The position numbers and the translations under genes were made by a program. Under the pieces are notes generated by a model, which did no database searches, had not been told where the DNA came from, and saw only the letters and a list, made by a program, of their open reading frames with translations. A stretch of 64,000 bases of DNA, from the NCBI GenBank assembly GCA_963677785.2, contig CAXXDH010000003.1:2418001-2482000 (forward strand), given 5' to 3'. Shown here piece by piece: positions 8,487-15,747 of this stretch. Position 1 is the first letter of the stretch. Each line of letters begins with the position of its first letter. This stretch comes from G963665495 sp963677785 (GTDB lineage Bacteria; Desulfobacterota; Desulfovibrionia; Desulfovibrionales; Desulfovibrionaceae).

Positions 8487-8744
8487 ATGGCTCCCAGAAG
8501 TCTAGCAAATGTCCAAAATACGGACAACCCTTCCCCCTGCGCACTCAGTACAGAGGAAATTCTCACTAAGCACAGGAGAGCTTTCCAAAGCCTCCGCCAA
8601 TTCTCTGACATTTTAAGCGATTCACAGTGGAATCATTCCGACAAACCAAACATAGAGCTGGAAGACATCGCTGAAGTTTGGATGTCTCTCTATGAGAGTG
8701 CTGAACGCCGTTTCCGGAGATCTTTGGAAGGGGGTGAATCATGA
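8487..8744 (+). CDS. Small protein of a four-member paralogous cassette, copy 1
   Basis: 85 residues from the ATG at 8487, which follows AAGGAG at 6 nt; the frame is open further upstream without a start signal. The core (AFQSLRQFSDILSD, then IELEDIAEVWMSLYESAERRF) matches the pattern seen in the next three genes: an aromatic or leucine, x-S-[FL], a leucine-rich helix, a variable 8-12-residue turn, then a second amphipathic helix. There is no signal peptide or metal motif. It overlaps the next gene by ATGA, so the four are translationally coupled. Function unknown. Confidence 0.75.
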   Translation: MAPRSLANVQNTDNPSPCALSTEEILTKHRRAFQSLRQFSDILSDSQWNHSDKPNIELEDIAEVWMSLYESAERRFRRSLEGGES

Positions 8745-9058
8745 AAGACCGTAGAGACAGCCCCTCCAACCCCCTGAAGACTTCTGACCAGGTTGAATTC
8801 ATGTTCTCCTTGATTGAGGGAGAAGCCACGAAGTTTCAATCCTTTGCCTTGCTCCTCGAACGCATTGACTCAGCTGAAGAATACGACCTCGCCCTTGCCG
8901 GTGATGCACTCGAAGGACTCTTTGACGGCTTTATGAGGCGCATTCGTACGCAGATGTGGGCATGCCTCCCTCTGAGGGAAAACGATGAGTTCACCAAGGG
9001 AAAGCTGCACGTCGTAAACTCCGACACTGGCAGAGTACAAGAGGAGATCGCGAAATGA
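8741..9058 (+). CDS. Small protein of the paralogous cassette, copy 2
   Basis: 105 residues. The ATG overlaps the stop of copy 1 and its own stop overlaps the start of copy 3. The shared core reads TKFQSFALLLERIDSAEEY followed by a helix ending GLFDGFMRRI. A C-terminal extension of about 30 residues (TKGKLHVVNSDTG) is not shared with the other copies. The N-terminal RDSPSNPLK is close to the start of copy 3 (RDSSDNPLR), which supports tandem duplication. No family recognised. Confidence 0.75.
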   Translation: MKDRRDSPSNPLKTSDQVEFMFSLIEGEATKFQSFALLLERIDSAEEYDLALAGDALEGLFDGFMRRIRTQMWACLPLRENDEFTKGKLHVVNSDTGRVQEEIAK

Positions 9059-9372
9059 ACATGCTCAGAGATTCTTCCGACAATCCCCTTCGCAACAAGG
9101 CCCATGCTCGTTTCATCACAGGAGTAGTCCAGAAGAACGCGGAAACTTTGGATAGTTTCGCGGATCTCCTCAAGAACATTGCTTTTGCCTCGACACCCTA
9201 TGACCCTAAAAAGACAGGGAAAATTCTGCAAACCCTTATACGTAGTTTTGTTGATGGAGTTTCGAGCGATCTCACCAGCCTGATCAAGCCTGAAGAGAAG
9301 AAGGAACCGGTGAAGGCCAATGTTCACGCCATCAAGAATACAGCGAAGGCAGCGAAGGAGGTGCAATCGTGA
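9055..9372 (+). CDS. Small protein of the paralogous cassette, copy 3
   Basis: 105 residues; ATGA overlap with copy 2. The start MNMLRDSSDNPLR resembles MKDRRDSPSNPLK of copy 2. The core is AETLDSFADLLKNIAFAST, then a helix KILQTLIRSFVDGV. The C-terminal tail is Lys/Ala-rich (KNTAKAAKEVQS) and probably disordered. Spacing and overlaps imply that the products are made in fixed ratio, so a hetero-oligomer is plausible. This is inference from architecture only. Confidence 0.75.
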   Translation: MNMLRDSSDNPLRNKAHARFITGVVQKNAETLDSFADLLKNIAFASTPYDPKKTGKILQTLIRSFVDGVSSDLTSLIKPEEKKEPVKANVHAIKNTAKAAKEVQS

Positions 9373-9635
9373 TACGATTCAAAATGAATCCCAAAAACCG
9401 GCATGAGGAAATCATCGTCGAAGATCATGAAAAAATCTCAGAAGAACAGTTCAGACAGATATTCCAGATTTTTGAGGATGCAGCGTTGCCGTTATGGAGC
9501 TTTCAAAATCTCCTTGCCCTGGACGGTGATGGTCCGAAAGCTGATTTGTCCGATGTGTTGGAAGTCTTGCTGCATGATTTGAGCGATAAGTTGTACAACA
9601 GCCTTAAGAAGCTCGAAGTAGAAAAAGTGGTTTGA
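9369..9635 (+). CDS. Small protein of the paralogous cassette, copy 4
   Basis: 88 residues from a GTG that overlaps the stop of copy 3. The core LPLWSFQNLLALDGDG, then LSDVLEVLLHDLSDKL, aligns with the other three copies. The N-terminal 30 residues form a separate acidic helix (EDHEKISEEQFRQIFQIFED). It is the last member of the cassette; a GC-rich hairpin follows 8 nt after its stop. Unknown function; no motif for nucleotide, metal or DNA binding is visible. Confidence 0.75.
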   Translation: MIRFKMNPKNRHEEIIVEDHEKISEEQFRQIFQIFEDAALPLWSFQNLLALDGDGPKADLSDVLEVLLHDLSDKLYNSLKKLEVEKVV

Positions 9636-9642
9636 TTTGCCT

Positions 9643-9671
9643 GGGGCCGGTCGCTTCGGATGGCTGGCCCC
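9643..9671 (+). promoter_or_regulatory. GC-rich hairpin after the four-gene cassette
   Basis: GGGGCCGG (9643-9650) pairs with CTGGCCCC (9664-9671), 8 bp with one G-U pair and a 13-nt loop. There is no T-run, so it is not a standard terminator. It lies between the cassette and the AAAAGGAG site of the next gene. Confidence 0.55.
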
Positions 9672-9694
9672 GCTGACAACAAAAGGAGACGGCT

Positions 9695-9955
9695 ATGTCT
9701 ACATCAAACAAATTCAATTTTCGGATGTATCCTAACAGTAAGTGCAAAGTTTTCGTAGATTGCCCGCCAATGCTTCAGGATGTGGTCAAAAGATGCCTGA
9801 CCTGTGCATGCGGACTTGAGATCGTTTTCGATAAGGCAAAGTTCTCGGAGCGTATGCAGAAGGAAGGGGCGTCCATTGAGCATGTTCAGATGGTCCTGGA
9901 GAGTGTCAGCTTCGACGATGAAACGTATCTGACTTACGACCGGCCTATGTCTTGA
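9695..9955 (+). CDS. Hypothetical protein
   Basis: 86 residues with a strong ribosome site (AAAAGGAGAC). Two cysteines of a CLTCAC motif (about residues 34-39) and Cys18/Cys23 could bind metal or form disulfides, but the spacing fits no known finger. The central part DVVKRCLTCACGLEIVFDKAKF suggests an alpha/beta fold. It is flanked on both sides by GC-rich hairpins and reads in the same direction as the four-gene cassette. Not recognised. Confidence 0.65.
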   Translation: MSTSNKFNFRMYPNSKCKVFVDCPPMLQDVVKRCLTCACGLEIVFDKAKFSERMQKEGASIEHVQMVLESVSFDDETYLTYDRPMS

Positions 9956-9991
9956 ATTCGTACGCATTGAGCGATATTGTTTCTTGAATTC

Positions 9992-10056
9992 CCCGCCCCA
10001 CCGTTGGGACTGATCATCTCGATGGGCATGTTTACCCTGGAATATGCAGGGGCGGG
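9992..10056 (+). promoter_or_regulatory. Long-range GC hairpin upstream of 10094 gene
   Basis: CCCGCCCC (9992-9999) pairs perfectly with GGGGCGGG (10049-10056) across a 49-nt loop that holds a second small hairpin (GGG/CCC around 10025-10037). It ends 38 nt before the ATG at 10094. No T-run follows. Confidence 0.5.
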
Positions 10057-10093
10057 ACCTTTCTCCAGGGGAAGCAACACAAGGGAGTTGCTT

Positions 10094-11449
10094 ATGATCC
10101 CCGAACGCTACACCTCTGAATTTGACCACTTAGAAGTGGCCCTTTCTGGAACAAAATCCTCCGAGAAACAACGCGAACCGCTTCAGAATTTGAAGCGCCT
10201 TGAAAGGCTCGTGAGCATAAAACAAGTGGAAAACGATAATAATAATCCTCAAGAGCATTGGGGGGATTTCGCTAAAAAGATTGAGGGGTTACTCAAAAAC
10301 TATGAACCCGAAGAAAAAACAAAAGAAAGCAACTGGGAAACTCTCGAAGAATACTATCAAGTAATTGCGAAAAGAACTCCACGCATCATTGCAAAAGATT
10401 TTTTTAACTCGTTGGAAAATGATGCGTATTCGATACGTGGATTACTTTTTACTATTTCAGGTTTTTATTCAGAAGTAGAAACTTGGATTGAGAATTTTGA
10501 CAATATAAAAGGACAGTACACGAATAAAGTTGCAGATAGTTTAAAAGATTTTGCTCTTTGGGTAAAAGAGATAATGGACACGGATAGAGCTAGTGGAAAG
10601 TGGAATAATTGTCATTTTTACTATGATATTCCACAAATTTTTACATCTGAATGGTATAAAAAATTTGCGGTAATAATTGAAAAACACAATTTAGAAATAG
10701 CTCTTATATGTAATAATATATATATTATGAATGTAATAAAAAATATTACTTCAGCAATCATAAGATATAGTAAAAAATTAAGTGATCAGGACTGTCCTAA
10801 AAAAGATGCAATCCAAGATGAAAAACTATTATTGCAGTATGAATTACAAAGCATAAAGCATTATTCACATTTATTTGTTGATAGCAACTCTGATATTGCA
10901 GACATAATAAATAATTTCTTTATGAAGTATAGTGCCGCTAAAAAGAGCGAAGAGCAGAAACATCTTAATACCATTCAAAAGGAAACGCAGGGCGATATTG
11001 AAGAAAAAATAAAAGCTATCGAAGTAGATCTAACCTCAAAGCTCAGTGGGCATACTGCTGAACCAAGAGTAGGAGTTATGGATAGACTGATGGGTTTTGT
11101 GAATAAATTGATCGAACTCGCCTCTCTACAAACTCCCGCTATAGAGACTAAGCCCAGTGGTGAAAAAGTCTATACAATCGAAGAGATCGACAAATACATT
11201 GATGCCCACCCCAAACTTGATCCAGGCCCCATGAATGCTTTGAAGGCCTTCCGGATGCGAATAGAAGAGGGCCCCTCCATCCCGCGTAGTTGGGTGTACG
11301 ATGATTTAAAAACTGCTCGCCAAATAGTTGAAACGGGACTTGCGCGTAAGATTTACGCCAAAATCAAAGAAAAAGAATCCCTACAGCCAGATCGCACCGT
11401 TAGAGATTGGATTGAAAGTGCCATGAACTTGTTAAATTCTCCCGCATAA
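10094..11449 (+). CDS. Hypothetical coiled-coil protein with AT-rich middle
   Basis: 451 residues from the ATG at 10094, which is preceded by AAGGGAG; the open frame extends upstream through the hairpin but without a start signal. The first 80 residues are charged and helical. Residues 100-300 are encoded by markedly AT-rich DNA (10440-10960), and the last 150 return to the element's normal composition. The C-terminus has a TIEEIDKYIDAHPKL segment and a helix-rich tail. No catalytic motif was recognised. It is bracketed by its own upstream hairpin and a downstream terminator, like a cargo (moron) gene. Defence or toxin roles are possible but unproven. Confidence 0.7.
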   Translation: MIPERYTSEFDHLEVALSGTKSSEKQREPLQNLKRLERLVSIKQVENDNNNPQEHWGDFAKKIEGLLKNYEPEEKTKESNWETLEEYYQVIAKRTPRIIAKDFFNSLENDAYSIRGLLFTISGFYSEVETWIENFDNIKGQYTNKVADSLKDFALWVKEIMDTDRASGKWNNCHFYYDIPQIFTSEWYKKFAVIIEKHNLEIALICNNIYIMNVIKNITSAIIRYSKKLSDQDCPKKDAIQDEKLLLQYELQSIKHYSHLFVDSNSDIADIINNFFMKYSAAKKSEEQKHLNTIQKETQGDIEEKIKAIEVDLTSKLSGHTAEPRVGVMDRLMGFVNKLIELASLQTPAIETKPSGEKVYTIEEIDKYIDAHPKLDPGPMNALKAFRMRIEEGPSIPRSWVYDDLKTARQIVETGLARKIYAKIKEKESLQPDRTVRDWIESAMNLLNSPA

Positions 11450-11454
11450 AACAA

Positions 11455-11473
11455 CGGAGGTTAAGAACCTCCG
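11455..11473 (+). promoter_or_regulatory. Short hairpin after 10094 gene
   Basis: CGGAGGTT pairs with AACCTCCG around AAG, 8 perfect base pairs, starting 5 nt after the stop codon. The arm CCTCCG recurs at 11489, 11568 and 11586, all able to pair with GGAGG Shine-Dalgarno sequences. Confidence 0.6.
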
Positions 11474-11499
11474 AAAATTCCCTCAAAACCTCCGAAGAA

Positions 11500-11530
11500 T
11501 AGCCGTCCATCGTGGCGGCTTTTCTCTTTT
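11500..11530 (+). terminator. Rho-independent terminator after 10094 gene
   Basis: AGCCG-T-CC pairs with GG-CGGCT around a short loop, followed by TTTTCTCTTTT. It separates the 10094 gene from the replication operon that starts at 11654. Confidence 0.65.
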
Positions 11531-11536
11531 ATTCAA

Positions 11537-11645
11537 GCAGGTTGTTGAAAAATAGAATTTTTCCAACCTCCGTTCTTTTTTCTCGCCTCCGAAGCTTCGG
11601 GTGTCTCACAATCTTACGAAATTAAACATTTAATTTCACGGAGGC
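11537..11645 (+). promoter_or_regulatory. Structured leader that can hide the ribosome site of the replication operon
   Basis: Three nested or adjacent structures are visible. GTTG plus an A/T stem closes with CAAC (11540-11566). AAATTAAA pairs with TTTAATTT (11619-11636). GCCTCCG (11585-11591) pairs over 7 bp with CGGAGGC (11639-11645), which contains the GGAGG ribosome site of the ATG at 11654. Closed, the last helix would block translation of the first gene of the nuclease/primase operon. Regulation by it is inference. Confidence 0.5.
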
Positions 11646-11653
11646 AAAAACCT

Positions 11654-11914
11654 ATGAATATGCAAATCGGAAAGACGTCTAAAAGCCGTGTTGCTTATCG
11701 ACGTGCGGATTTTGTTGACTGGGCCATTCAGCGCTTCCCCGAGTTGGATCCGACAGAATTGAACCACCAACTTCCCGCTACAGTATTCAGGCACGAACTT
11801 GACAAGCTCCGCAGCCCTGGCGGTATGCGAATCATCCCCATGAGTTCGCGGAGTTTGGCGAACTTGGAGTCAAAAGGTCTGGGGCCCGTAAGAATTGGAG
11901 GGGAAGCGGCATGA
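11654..11914 (+). CDS. Small putative DNA-binding protein, first gene of replication operon
   Basis: 86 residues with GGAGG 9 nt before the ATG. It contains phrases typical of AlpA/excisionase-like winged helices, but in unusual order. RVAYRRADFVDWAIQRF resembles the C-terminal wing/helix (VRYRRSDVEAWL-like), whereas SSRSLANLESKGLGPVRIGG resembles the recognition helix and wing start. Either the similarity is coincidental or the fold is permuted. The stop overlaps the next ATG (ATGA). A role in controlling the replication operon or excision is possible. Confidence 0.6.
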   Translation: MNMQIGKTSKSRVAYRRADFVDWAIQRFPELDPTELNHQLPATVFRHELDKLRSPGGMRIIPMSSRSLANLESKGLGPVRIGGEAA

Positions 11915-12096
11915 AGACAAAATCAAAGCGCCGCCCCCCACGGCACATGGAACACGGCGCATCAAGAAAAACGTTTAGCTGCTATATCTTCTCTGGAATT
12001 TTCTACTTTGTCAACCGGATCCGCCCTGAATTCGTTGCTGCTGTTTTTTGGATGATTTTGTGGCTGGCCCATCGGTCGGCGGGGGGTGGACGATGA
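11911..12096 (+). CDS. Small basic protein with one membrane segment
   Basis: 61 residues. The N-terminus is very basic (KTKSKRRPPRH) and a hydrophobic stretch (FVAAVFWMILWLAH) covers residues 41-54. It overlaps its neighbours by ATGA at both ends, which is the main evidence that it is translated. It may alternatively act mostly as a coupling frame for the downstream nuclease gene. No family recognised. Confidence 0.45.
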   Translation: MKTKSKRRPPRHMEHGASRKTFSCYIFSGIFYFVNRIRPEFVAAVFWMILWLAHRSAGGGR

Positions 12097-12656
12097 TACG
12101 CCCCGGCGATATCCGCACAATTCGGTTGACTCCATATGACATGGAATTGGTCCGCAAGTACGCTTCACGCTGGACGCGCCCCGGCTTCAGCTCTGTTCGA
12201 TCCCAGCAAGAAAGATCCTCGACAATCTTGGACGATGCTTTGACGGGCCACTGCGGAGAGCTTGCATTTTTAAAGCACTACCGAGGGCCAGAAGCGTACA
12301 AAAAATTCAGCGCACATTGCGAACGTAATTGCCCAGATGGCGGAAGCGATTTGGACGGTAGCAATGTAGACGTGAAATCTTCTCGGTACACGTACAAAAA
12401 CATTCAGATATTGAATCATCATTTGATTCTCCCCCAACGAGAAAGACGGCTTAGATGGGTTTACTATTTTACACTAGTGGATTTATTTCAGCATAATAGT
12501 GCTGCTCTCGTTTATCTGGTCGGATGGTGCTCGGAGGATATGTTGCCAAAACAACCATCCTCCGACCGGCGTTTCTATGGCAAATATGCACTGCAAGCGA
12601 GATATTTGAACCCCGTAGCCCCGATGCGTTGGGATGACTTTCAGGGGGCAGCGTGA
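12093..12656 (+). CDS. Putative PD-(D/E)XK-type nuclease
   Basis: 187 residues from the ATG at 12093, overlapping the previous stop. The central region has the order expected for the PD-(D/E)XK nuclease fold: a helix with Glu (HCGELAFLKHY), then PDGGSDLDG and the strand NVDVKSSRY. The acidic residues and Lys in D-x(n)-D-V-K form the catalytic triad pattern. Downstream strands (RWVYYFTLVDL, ALVYLVGWCSEDM) fit the core sheet. It sits directly before the primase-helicase and overlaps it, so roles in replication, recombination or host or rival DNA cleavage are all plausible. The call is motif-based only. Confidence 0.6.
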   Translation: MIRPGDIRTIRLTPYDMELVRKYASRWTRPGFSSVRSQQERSSTILDDALTGHCGELAFLKHYRGPEAYKKFSAHCERNCPDGGSDLDGSNVDVKSSRYTYKNIQILNHHLILPQRERRLRWVYYFTLVDLFQHNSAALVYLVGWCSEDMLPKQPSSDRRFYGKYALQARYLNPVAPMRWDDFQGAA

Positions 12657-14797
12657 ATATCGACAAGCAAGAGATTCTGTCCCGCCTAGATTTCAAGTCC
12701 TTTTTCGAGGGACAACTGGAGGGCTTCCGTCCTGCTGGTGGCGATGAAATCAAAACACGCTGTCCCTTTCACGACGACGGCCAGCCGAGTTTTTACGCCA
12801 ACATCAAGACGGGCGCATTCTTTTGCCATGGTTGCAATGAACACGGTGATGTTTTTAGTTTTTATCAACGTCTGCACCAAGTGGACTTCAAGACCGCAGT
12901 CGCTGAGCTGGCTCAAATGGTTGGTTTGGGTAACGGCAATGGAGAGAAGGCTAAAACAAAGCGTGAACAAGCCCGAGCTCTCATTGAGAATTGTACGGTC
13001 AGGTATGACTATCTGGATAAAAATGGGGATTACGTCTTCAGCGTTCTTCGTTTCGAGGAAAAAGGGAAGGATAAGAATTTCAGACAATGGCATTTCGATT
13101 TCCAGACTGACAGATGGATTCAAAATGTCCAGGGCGTCACGCTCATTCCCTATAAATTGAACGAAATTCTAAAAGCAGACACGGTCTACGTCTGCGAAGG
13201 CGAGAAAGACGTTGACTCCTTGGCCGCCCTGGGGCTCACGGCCACATGCAACCCCCAGGGCGCCGGGAAATGGCGTGGAGAATACAGTCAGTGGCTCAAA
13301 AATAAACGCGTCATCATTCTTCCGGACAACGATCAGCCAGGGCAAAACCATGCAGAAGACGTGAAAAAGAAGTTGCTCCCTCACGTCGCAGGAGTCCGTA
13401 TTGTAAATTTGCCCGATCTTCCTCTCAAAGGAGATGTGACGGACTGGCTGAGTCAAGGCCATACTGTCGATGAATTGCTTCAAATTGTTTCTCATACGGA
13501 AGAGGAAACACCACCAACCCTACCATTCAGTTTTGCATCTCTGGACCTGAATACACTTCGCGCCGGGCGGTACATCGAGACAAAGCCCGAAAGAATCAGA
13601 TGGACTTTTACGGATAGCCTACCTCAGGGGAGTCTTGGCTTTATCGTCTCAAATGGTGGCATTGGTAAATCCTGGCTCTTACTTCAAACGGCCATGAGTG
13701 TGTCCACAAATTTGGATTGCCTCGACGGTATCTTTACAATTGGGGAACGGGGCCGGGCTTTTTGTATTTTCGGTGAGGACGTAGACGTAGTAGTCCACGC
13801 CAGGACTCAATCGATTTTTAATAGCTATACGATGAATCCCCGCGAAGGCATCTTTTGTGATCCTACCAGTCGAGAAAACCGTATCGCCGAGTTGCATAAT
13901 AACCTTTTTTTACTTCCAGGGGCAGGCCAAGATTTACGGTTTATCCGCGAAGAAAGCGGGAACCCCGTCCCTACTCAGACTTATCTTGAACTGTTGAAGC
14001 GGCTAAAAGGCATCAGAGATTTAAAGCTGGTAATATTGGATCCAGTGAGCCGTTTTTACGCCGGGAATGAAAATGACAACACTCTGGCGACCTATTTTTG
14101 CAGTCTCCTGGAACGCATTTCCAGCGAAACTGGGGCTACAGTTCTTATCAGCCACCATACAAACAAATCCGCAACAAACCCGAATGAAAGCAGCTACAAC
14201 GCACTGTTCCAAGGTGCAATACGTGGTGCATCTGGCTTCACGAACGCGGCCAGATGGCAAATGAACCTTACCACATTGAAGATAAATGAAGTTCGTGAGG
14301 CAGGCGGGAATCCCGCTCAGCATTTTAACTACATCGCGGGAAAGGTTGTGAAAAAAAACGTGGGAAAGCCTGAAACGCGCTTCTGGATGGAACGCAGAGA
14401 GGGCGGTGTATTACGTCGTTTTGACTCAAAGCTGAATGAGGGCGGCGCTGATGCAGAATCAAAGATGAAAATCATCGATCATATCACAGATACCAAAGTT
14501 CAAGGCGATCGCATGACGAAACGGCAGTTTGCCCGAGACTATGCAATGGGGTTCGGTCTTTCTGTGCGCAAAATGGAGACAGCCATTGACGAACTTTTAG
14601 CTGAAGGTCGTTTGGTAATTGAGCGAGGCAGAAACGAAAAAGGCCGTTCATATGACTACTTAGCAGTCGAAAATTTAGAAAATAAAAATGAATGTATTCA
14701 GGATGATGGAACAGCGCACACTGAATACAATGGAAATTCAATTAGTTGGAACAGCGCACACAGCGCACAGTTACAGCGCACACTTTTTAATGAGTAA
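12653..14797 (+). CDS. Primase-helicase replication protein (CHC2 zinc finger, TOPRIM, RepA-type ATPase)
   Basis: 714 residues from a GTG (GGGGG upstream) overlapping the nuclease stop. Order of domains: a DnaG-type zinc finger with Cys37, His40, Cys58 and Cys61 (CPFHDDGQPSF, FFCHGCNEHG); TOPRIM with Glu182 (VYVCEGEKD) and the DxD of ILPDNDQPG; a RecA-fold ATPase with Walker A NGGIGKSW at 334-341, Walker B LVILDPVSRFY near 457 and sensor VLISHH. A winged-helix-like segment lies near the C-terminus (RQFARDYAMGFGLSVRKMETAIDELLAEGRL). This resembles phage and satellite replication proteins that combine priming, unwinding and origin binding. The coding end runs into the ACAGCGCACA repeat array, its probable origin. 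Confidence 0.92.
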   Translation: MNIDKQEILSRLDFKSFFEGQLEGFRPAGGDEIKTRCPFHDDGQPSFYANIKTGAFFCHGCNEHGDVFSFYQRLHQVDFKTAVAELAQMVGLGNGNGEKAKTKREQARALIENCTVRYDYLDKNGDYVFSVLRFEEKGKDKNFRQWHFDFQTDRWIQNVQGVTLIPYKLNEILKADTVYVCEGEKDVDSLAALGLTATCNPQGAGKWRGEYSQWLKNKRVIILPDNDQPGQNHAEDVKKKLLPHVAGVRIVNLPDLPLKGDVTDWLSQGHTVDELLQIVSHTEEETPPTLPFSFASLDLNTLRAGRYIETKPERIRWTFTDSLPQGSLGFIVSNGGIGKSWLLLQTAMSVSTNLDCLDGIFTIGERGRAFCIFGEDVDVVVHARTQSIFNSYTMNPREGIFCDPTSRENRIAELHNNLFLLPGAGQDLRFIREESGNPVPTQTYLELLKRLKGIRDLKLVILDPVSRFYAGNENDNTLATYFCSLLERISSETGATVLISHHTNKSATNPNESSYNALFQGAIRGASGFTNAARWQMNLTTLKINEVREAGGNPAQHFNYIAGKVVKKNVGKPETRFWMERREGGVLRRFDSKLNEGGADAESKMKIIDHITDTKVQGDRMTKRQFARDYAMGFGLSVRKMETAIDELLAEGRLVIERGRNEKGRSYDYLAVENLENKNECIQDDGTAHTEYNGNSISWNSAHSAQLQRTLFNE

Positions 14798-14926
14798 TTT
14801 TAAATGGTTCACAGCGCACACTTATTACAGCGCACAGCGTTTTGTGCGGTGAAAAAAGTCAATGATTTCAGTCAGCGCACAGCGCACACAGCGCACCCCT
14901 ACGGGGGGTACTTGGCTGTGCGCTGT
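14711..14926. repeat. Iteron array ACAGCGCACA, candidate replication origin
   Basis: Nine direct copies start at 14711, 14751, 14760, 14773, 14811, 14827, 14872, 14879 and 14888. The copy at 14872 begins with T in place of A and the one at 14888 ends in C. One inverted copy lies at 14917-14926. Seven of the ten are perfect 10-mers in direct orientation. They begin in the last codons of the primase-helicase and continue into non-coding DNA. Spacing is irregular (7-45 bp). Position beside a primase-helicase suggests the element's origin. Confidence 0.7.
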
Positions 14927-15052
14927 AGCGCGCCAAGCCCCAAAGTGGTTTGGGGTTGGCGCCCCAGAGGTACGCGGCACTGCCCACGCAACCAAAATTT
15001 CAAAAGTAGCGGAAAATTCCGATTAACAATCAACAATTCAAGGAGTTACAAA

Positions 15053-15700
15053 ATGGGCATCAACTTACAAAAACTCATCCGCGAAAAACACGCTGCCAAA
15101 CTCAACCAAGCCGAAGAAGCCGCCCGCGCCCAGCAGCCAGCGACAACGGTCGGCGGGACCCGTATGAAGCCCAACGCGCTGGACGTTGCCAGAGAACAAA
15201 ACCGGGGAGCACTGAATCTGCAAGCTCTGCGAAACCAGGGGGCAAAAACCTCCGCTCCGTTGGGCGGCGGGGGCGGTGATGGCGATGGTGGGGCACTGGC
15301 AAACGCTCATGGTAATTACCTCTCGAATCAAGACAAGAATCAGGCGGCGCTCAACCTTCAAAAGCTCGCTGGAGAGCAAGATTACAAACTCCAGGAACTT
15401 AAAAATTTGGGAGCTGAAAACGTTCAACGGTTGGAAAACGAGGGGAATGATCCTTACCCAGGCGGGGAGGATGACAAATCTACCTCGACAGGCCCGACTG
15501 AAATGGCGAGCAACTTGAATTTGAACCCAAATTCCCTCAGCCGGGGCTTGCTGCCTCAGGCCCAAAACGCCTTGGGGCGACCTTCTATCGATTTGAGGGC
15601 AATGAATCCCAGACTGGGCGGCGGCCTTTCCACATCAGGACAGACACCTACTGCACAGCAGCTTGAAGAAGATTTGATGCGCAGACTCGGGCGCTATTAA
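15053..15700 (+). CDS. Low-complexity hypothetical protein, possible partner of the giant protein
   Basis: 215 residues from the ATG at 15053, preceded by AAGGAG at 7 nt. The frame is open from 14804 but that part overlaps the iterons and has no start signal. Composition is rich in Gln, Asn, Ala and Gly, with a 5-Gly run. It has recurring ALNLQ-type segments (GALNLQALRNQGA, AALNLQKLAGEQ) that look like short internal repeats. The last 40 residues are helical (QQLEEDLMRRLGRY). Such proteins near polyvalent-protein genes are often scaffolding or internal virion proteins; here that is only a suggestion. Confidence 0.6.
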   Translation: MGINLQKLIREKHAAKLNQAEEAARAQQPATTVGGTRMKPNALDVAREQNRGALNLQALRNQGAKTSAPLGGGGGDGDGGALANAHGNYLSNQDKNQAALNLQKLAGEQDYKLQELKNLGAENVQRLENEGNDPYPGGEDDKSTSTGPTEMASNLNLNPNSLSRGLLPQAQNALGRPSIDLRAMNPRLGGGLSTSGQTPTAQQLEEDLMRRLGRY

Positions 15701-15705
15701 AACAA

Positions 15706-15729
15706 GGGCCACGTTACGCGGCGTGGCCC
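15706..15729 (+). promoter_or_regulatory. GC-rich hairpin before HTH-zinc gene
   Basis: GGGCCACG pairs perfectly with CGTGGCCC around an 8-nt loop, 5 nt after the previous stop and 18 nt before the next ATG. AAGGAG follows at once. No T-run. Confidence 0.6.
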
Positions 15730-15747
15730 CTACAAGGAGAATATACC

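Noticed and set aside
9992..10093. Upstream extension of the 10094 gene to 9977
   Set aside because: The extra codons span the CCCGCCCC/GGGGCGGG hairpin and lack a ribosome site, while AAGGGAG marks the ATG at 10094.
14804..15052. Upstream extension of the 15053 gene
   Set aside because: The frame only translates the iteron array and AT-rich spacer; AAGGAG stands before the ATG at 15053.
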